From Bacteroidales bacterium (lineage in GTDB: Bacteria; Bacteroidota; Bacteroidia; Bacteroidales; UBA4181), in NCBI GenBank assembly GCA_031264715.1, contig JAISDP010000219.1, positions 1 to 10,083 on the forward strand: a stretch of DNA of 10,083 bases, read 5' to 3'. Positions 8,357 through 10,083 of the stretch are shown here, piece by piece. The position numbers and the translations under genes were made by a program. The stretch's first letter is position 1. Each line of letters starts with the position of its first letter. The notes below the pieces were generated by a model that saw nothing but the letters and a program-made list of their open reading frames with translations, was not told the DNA's origin and searched no databases.

Positions 8357-8434
8357 AAAGTAGCGGTTTTGAAATAATAAATGGCTATCAATGTGGGATT
8401 TGAAATTCATAATAGTGGGAAAAAAGTAGTGGAC
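8357..8434. promoter_or_regulatory. Candidate operator: repeated AAAGTAGYGG / TAGTGG motifs
   Basis: Three related copies lie upstream of the susC promoter on the plus strand: AAAGTAGCGG at 8357-8366, TAGTGGGA at 8413-8420, and AAAGTAGTGG at 8423-8432. The first and third match at 9 of 10 bases. The second and third are direct repeats of TAGTGG whose starts are 14 bp apart. On the minus strand the close pair reads CCACTAC, T-rich spacer, CCCACTA. A regulator of the operon could bind here. This rests only on repetition and position. Confidence 0.3.
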
Positions 8435-8451
8435 TTATAGTTTTTGATCCT

Positions 8452-8475
8452 GACAGCTTAGAAGGCCAAGCTGTC
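8452..8475. repeat. Inverted repeat, 8-bp perfect stem
   Basis: GACAGCTT (8452-8459) pairs with AAGCTGTC (8468-8475) across an 8-nt loop AGAAGGCC. It is the susC-proximal end of the hairpin cluster. There is no T-run on the downstream side in either direction, so it does not look like a rho-independent terminator. Confidence 0.6.
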
Positions 8476-8491
8476 CAATGCACAAAAACAT

Positions 8492-8505
8492 TGCCCGTCA
8501 GGGCA
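8492..8505. repeat. Short palindrome containing CCCGTCAGGG
   Basis: TGCCC and GGGCA flank the loop GTCA. The core CCCGTCAGGG (8494-8503) recurs in inverted orientation at 8629-8638 as CCCTGACGGG. The two copies therefore bracket about 125 bp of the cluster and could mark the ends of one element. Confidence 0.5.
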
Positions 8506-8541
8506 TTCATATCCATAGAATCCATGTGGAAGACATCCGCC

Positions 8542-8558
8542 AATCTCCGTAGGAGATT
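8542..8558. repeat. Inverted repeat, 7-bp perfect stem with GTA loop
   Basis: AATCTCC (8542-8548) pairs with GGAGATT (8552-8558) across GTA. It is followed by TCATGATATGAAA. A similar ATTCATAT follows the previous palindrome at 8505-8512, which hints at a repeated unit of palindrome plus linker. Confidence 0.55.
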
Positions 8559-8567
8559 CATGATATG

Positions 8568-8585
8568 AAACCCCATACGGGGTTT
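8568..8585. repeat. Inverted repeat, 7-bp perfect stem with ATAC loop
   Basis: AAACCCC (8568-8574) pairs with GGGGTTT (8579-8585) across ATAC. One more T follows on the right arm. The architecture (A/T outside, G/C inside, 3-4 nt loop) is the same as that of its neighbours, though the stem sequence differs. Confidence 0.55.
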
Positions 8586-8625
8586 TGCTCCGGTGGCGGC
8601 GGCGCTCGTTTTTCTATTGATATGC

Positions 8626-8641
8626 TTTCCCTGACGGGAAA
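8626..8641. repeat. Inverted repeat, 6-bp perfect stem with TGAC loop
   Basis: TTTCCC (8626-8631) pairs with GGGAAA (8636-8641) across TGAC. It contains CCCTGACGGG, the reverse complement of the core at 8494-8503. Confidence 0.55.
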
Positions 8642-8651
8642 CGCGCACGAT

Positions 8652-8669
8652 ATACGTAAGCTTGCGTAT
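8652..8669. repeat. Near-perfect 18-bp palindrome
   Basis: ATACGTAAG is followed directly by CTTGCGTAT, with eight of nine positions complementary and one T/G pair. There is no spacer, so it is more like a DNA palindrome than an RNA hairpin. Confidence 0.45.
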
Positions 8670-8694
8670 CCCAATCTGTCAGGCTGCGTTGTAG

Positions 8695-8714
8695 AGACGC
8701 GATGCATCGCGTCT
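8695..8714. repeat. Perfect 20-bp palindrome, probable dispersed repeat element
   Basis: AGACGCGATG is followed directly by its exact reverse complement CATCGCGTCT. The left side continues outward as GTAG, but the right side continues as TTTG, so the flanks are not symmetrical. From memory, sequences of the form GTAGAGACGCGAT..ATCGCGTCT are dispersed in many copies in some bacterial genomes. By that comparison this copy has lost the end of its right arm. Confidence 0.65.
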
Positions 8715-8732
8715 TTGCCGACTCGACAAAGC

Positions 8733-8746
8733 ATACGACAACGTAT
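8733..8746. repeat. Short inverted repeat, 5-bp stem
   Basis: ATACG (8733-8737) pairs with CGTAT (8742-8746) across ACAA. It is weak alone and is listed because it continues the run of palindromes. Confidence 0.3.
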
Positions 8747-8783
8747 CGGTGAAAATCTACAACACCGCCGGCGTTCCGCTACA

Positions 8784-8811
8784 TGCCGTCAAGGAAAAAC
8801 CTTGACAGGCA
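8784..8811. repeat. Strong stem-loop, 11 bp with one bulged base
   Basis: TGCCGTCAAGG (8784-8794) pairs with CCTTGAC (8800-8806) and, after a bulged A at 8807, GGCA (8808-8811). The loop is AAAAA on the plus strand and TTTTT on the minus strand. It lies 108 bp downstream of the regulator stop, but no T-run follows it in either direction, so a rho-independent terminator is doubtful. A competing 5-bp stem, TTGAC (8802-8806) with GTCAA (8813-8817), shares its right arm. Confidence 0.55.
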
Positions 8812-8896
8812 AGTCAAAACAAGCAAATTAGTGATTCGTGAATAATTGAAAAGTTATGATAAGCGATAAGCGTGCAAATTCCTTCGGCAACACCGT

Positions 8897-8911
8897 AACC
8901 GGCACCCGGTT
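8897..8911 (-). terminator. Stem-loop just after the regulator gene, possible weak terminator
   Basis: AACCGG (8897-8902) pairs with CCGGTT (8906-8911) across CAC. On the minus strand it begins 8 nt after the TAG stop of the regulator, where a terminator would be expected. The sequence after it on that strand (GTGTTGCCGAAGG) has no T-run. It may only protect the 3' end or be incidental. Confidence 0.25.
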
Positions 8912-8918
8912 GCATACG

Positions 8919-10083
8919 CTAAACCTGCGAATTTCCCATTTTCATCAATAGTTCCTCAAATGCCTTCTTGTCGACATGGCAACATTTCCGCGCCTTTACC
9001 CGGTAATTATAGATGGCGCTCAGCGAATAGCGAAGAAAGGAGGCTATTTTAACACTGTCGTTGATTCCCAGCCGGATTAAAGCGAAGATGCGTAATTCGG
9101 TATTCATCAGCTCCCCGTGTTTCAGGATGATTTTATCGCTATCGGGGCGTATGGCATTGAAATCCTCTACGAAAGCGGGATACAGGTTCAGGAAAATGGC
9201 ATCGAACTTCCGGTAAAGCTCATCCAGTTCCTGTTCAATGATATTGAAATCTAATATTTTCAACATCTCATCAATCCTTTCGTGTTTGGCGTGCTTGTTC
9301 AGGATGCGGCGGTAGGTCTCCAGCTTGTCCACATAAGCCGAACATACATCGAAAAAATGCGCAATGTATTCTTCCTTGACGAGGTTCGATTCCTGCAAAT
9401 TACTGTTAGTTAAAGTGAGTTGCTGATTCAGTTCGTTCAGTTTCCGGTTGGTTTCCGACAATTCCCGACGCATGCGCGACAGCTTATGGTTTTGCCGGTA
9501 AAAGACAACCAGACTGACAGCCAGTATGATCAATAACAAGCTGATGATCACAAGCGATGTATACAGCCGCGCCAACTGTTTCCTTTCCTGTTCCTGATAA
9601 GTTGCATTAATGATGGGATAGTAGGTGGAAGCCTCCGACATCCGATACCGGACGTTACAGAGCAGTGCATCCTCGATGGCATAATGGATGAAACGGTAAG
9701 CCGACGCTATATCACCCTGCTCGAAATAAATGAGCGCCAGGCTTTGCATGGATGCATTATCCCGGATACAATACTCGAGATCAGCGATTCCCGAAATCAT
9801 ATAATATTCCCGGCACTGTTCCTTACAACCGGCCTGTTGGTACATATACCCTAGCAGCCACGCGATGTATCCGCGTTCAGGCGTGTTGTCCGCTTCGTCC
9901 AGGAGGTTCAGCAATGTCGCTTCCGTATTTAAATTATGGTTTTCGAATGTCAGTTTGGCGGCATATTCAACACGGTACTGAAATGAACACGTATCTAAGG
10001 ACATTAGCAGGGAATCGCGATACAACTCGCTTTGCTGATAATGGGCGATGTCGTTGTTACTTTGCCCGTAATGACTGCAAAAA
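8919..10083 (-). CDS. Membrane-anchored PUL regulator, DUF6377 type (5' end outside window)
   Basis: The frame is open to the right edge, giving 387 visible residues. An internal TTG at 10023-10025 is not the start, since in-frame codons continue to the window end. Visible order: a helical TPR-like region (about 1-165, with AWLLGYMYQQAG and QSLALIYFEQGDIASAYRF), one transmembrane helix (LYTSLVIISLLLIILAVSLV, DNA about 9500-9565), a coiled coil (RRELSETNRKLNELNQQL), a helical linker, and a C-terminal helix-turn-helix NTELRIFALIRLGINDSVKI...FLRYSLSAIYNYRVKARK, close to the end. This layout matches Bacteroidota DUF6377 proteins, often found beside susCD operons. The sensor half would face the periplasm and the DNA-binding half the cytoplasm. 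It lies upstream of susC in the same direction, so I infer that it controls the operon. Sampled G+C is in the 40s percent or lower, below the transporter genes. Family name is from memory; the missing N-terminus should hold a signal peptide and more TPRs. Confidence 0.85.
   Translation of the reverse strand, partial: FCSHYGQSNNDIAHYQQSELYRDSLLMSLDTCSFQYRVEYAAKLTFENHNLNTEATLLNLLDEADNTPERGYIAWLLGYMYQQAGCKEQCREYYMISGIADLEYCIRDNASMQSLALIYFEQGDIASAYRFIHYAIEDALLCNVRYRMSEASTYYPIINATYQEQERKQLARLYTSLVIISLLLIILAVSLVVFYRQNHKLSRMRRELSETNRKLNELNQQLTLTNSNLQESNLVKEEYIAHFFDVCSAYVDKLETYRRILNKHAKHERIDEMLKILDFNIIEQELDELYRKFDAIFLNLYPAFVEDFNAIRPDSDKIILKHGELMNTELRIFALIRLGINDSVKIASFLRYSLSAIYNYRVKARKCCHVDKKAFEELLMKMGNSQV

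Larger units (their letters stand above)
8244..8918. other. 675-bp intergenic region rich in short inverted repeats
   Basis: This is the gap between the regulator stop and the susC start. The susC-proximal part (8244-8440) is A/T-rich and holds the promoter box and operator-like repeats. From about 8450 to 8811 it is a succession of stem-loops with different stems, listed separately. The two small open frames here (8388-8648 minus, GTG start; 8565-8831 plus) run through these hairpins. They give low-complexity peptides such as SGGGGARFS and are not credible genes. I see no tRNA, rRNA or known riboswitch. The bases from about 8812 to 8896 hold nothing I recognise. Confidence 0.8.

Noticed and set aside
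8784..8811. Rho-independent terminator of the regulator gene
   Set aside because: The stem is strong, but neither strand has a T-run after it; the five T residues are in the loop.
8450..8820. CRISPR array
   Set aside because: There are many palindromes but no regularly spaced identical direct repeats of 25-40 bp, and the stems differ from one to the next. No cas gene is present.
8388..8831. Two small open frames (8388-8648 minus; 8565-8831 plus) in the intergenic gap
   Set aside because: They overlap each other on opposite strands and run through several hairpins. The minus one needs a GTG start, neither has a ribosome-binding site, and the peptides look like translated repeat sequence.
8244..8918. 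Insertion sequence remnant or phage attachment site
   Set aside because: I find no transposase fragment, no long terminal inverted repeats and no direct target duplication; only short dispersed-type palindromes.

Overview
The window suggests a member of the Bacteroidota, most likely Bacteroidales. It carries a SusC/SusD pair, several lipoproteins with SPII signals, a DUF6377-type membrane regulator, a TAnnTTTG-type promoter box and no clear Shine-Dalgarno sequences. The coding G+C of the SusC-to-GH30 block looks to be in the mid-50s percent in the lines I sampled, higher than typical Bacteroides, so I do not name a genus.

All genes supported here lie on the minus strand and are read from right to left. 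At the right edge (8919-10083) is the 3' part of a membrane-anchored regulator: TPR-like sensor region, one transmembrane helix, coiled coil and C-terminal helix-turn-helix. A 675-bp gap (8244-8918) follows. It holds the probable promoter of the operon, candidate operator repeats next to it, and a run of short inverted repeats that look like dispersed intergenic elements rather than genes.

Five genes then follow with gaps of only 4-12 bp: susC-like TonB-dependent transporter (5277-8243), susD-like glycan-binding lipoprotein (3735-5264), a SusE-position lipoprotein (2307-3722), a GH30 glycoside hydrolase lipoprotein (812-2302), and a second SusE-like lipoprotein that runs off the left edge (1-800). 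The spacing argues for one transcript. The two SusE-like lipoproteins appear to be distant paralogues flanking the enzyme.

Together this is a polysaccharide utilization locus. The lipoproteins SusD and the SusE-like pair would bind a glycan at the cell surface, the GH30 enzyme would cut it, and SusC would import the oligosaccharides. The upstream regulator would match expression to substrate. The gene order and GH30 motifs resemble fungal/yeast beta-1,6-glucan loci (GH30 subfamily 3), but the substrate is an inference. I do not see a fundamentally new system. The least explained parts are the intergenic inverted-repeat cluster and the paired SusE-like proteins.
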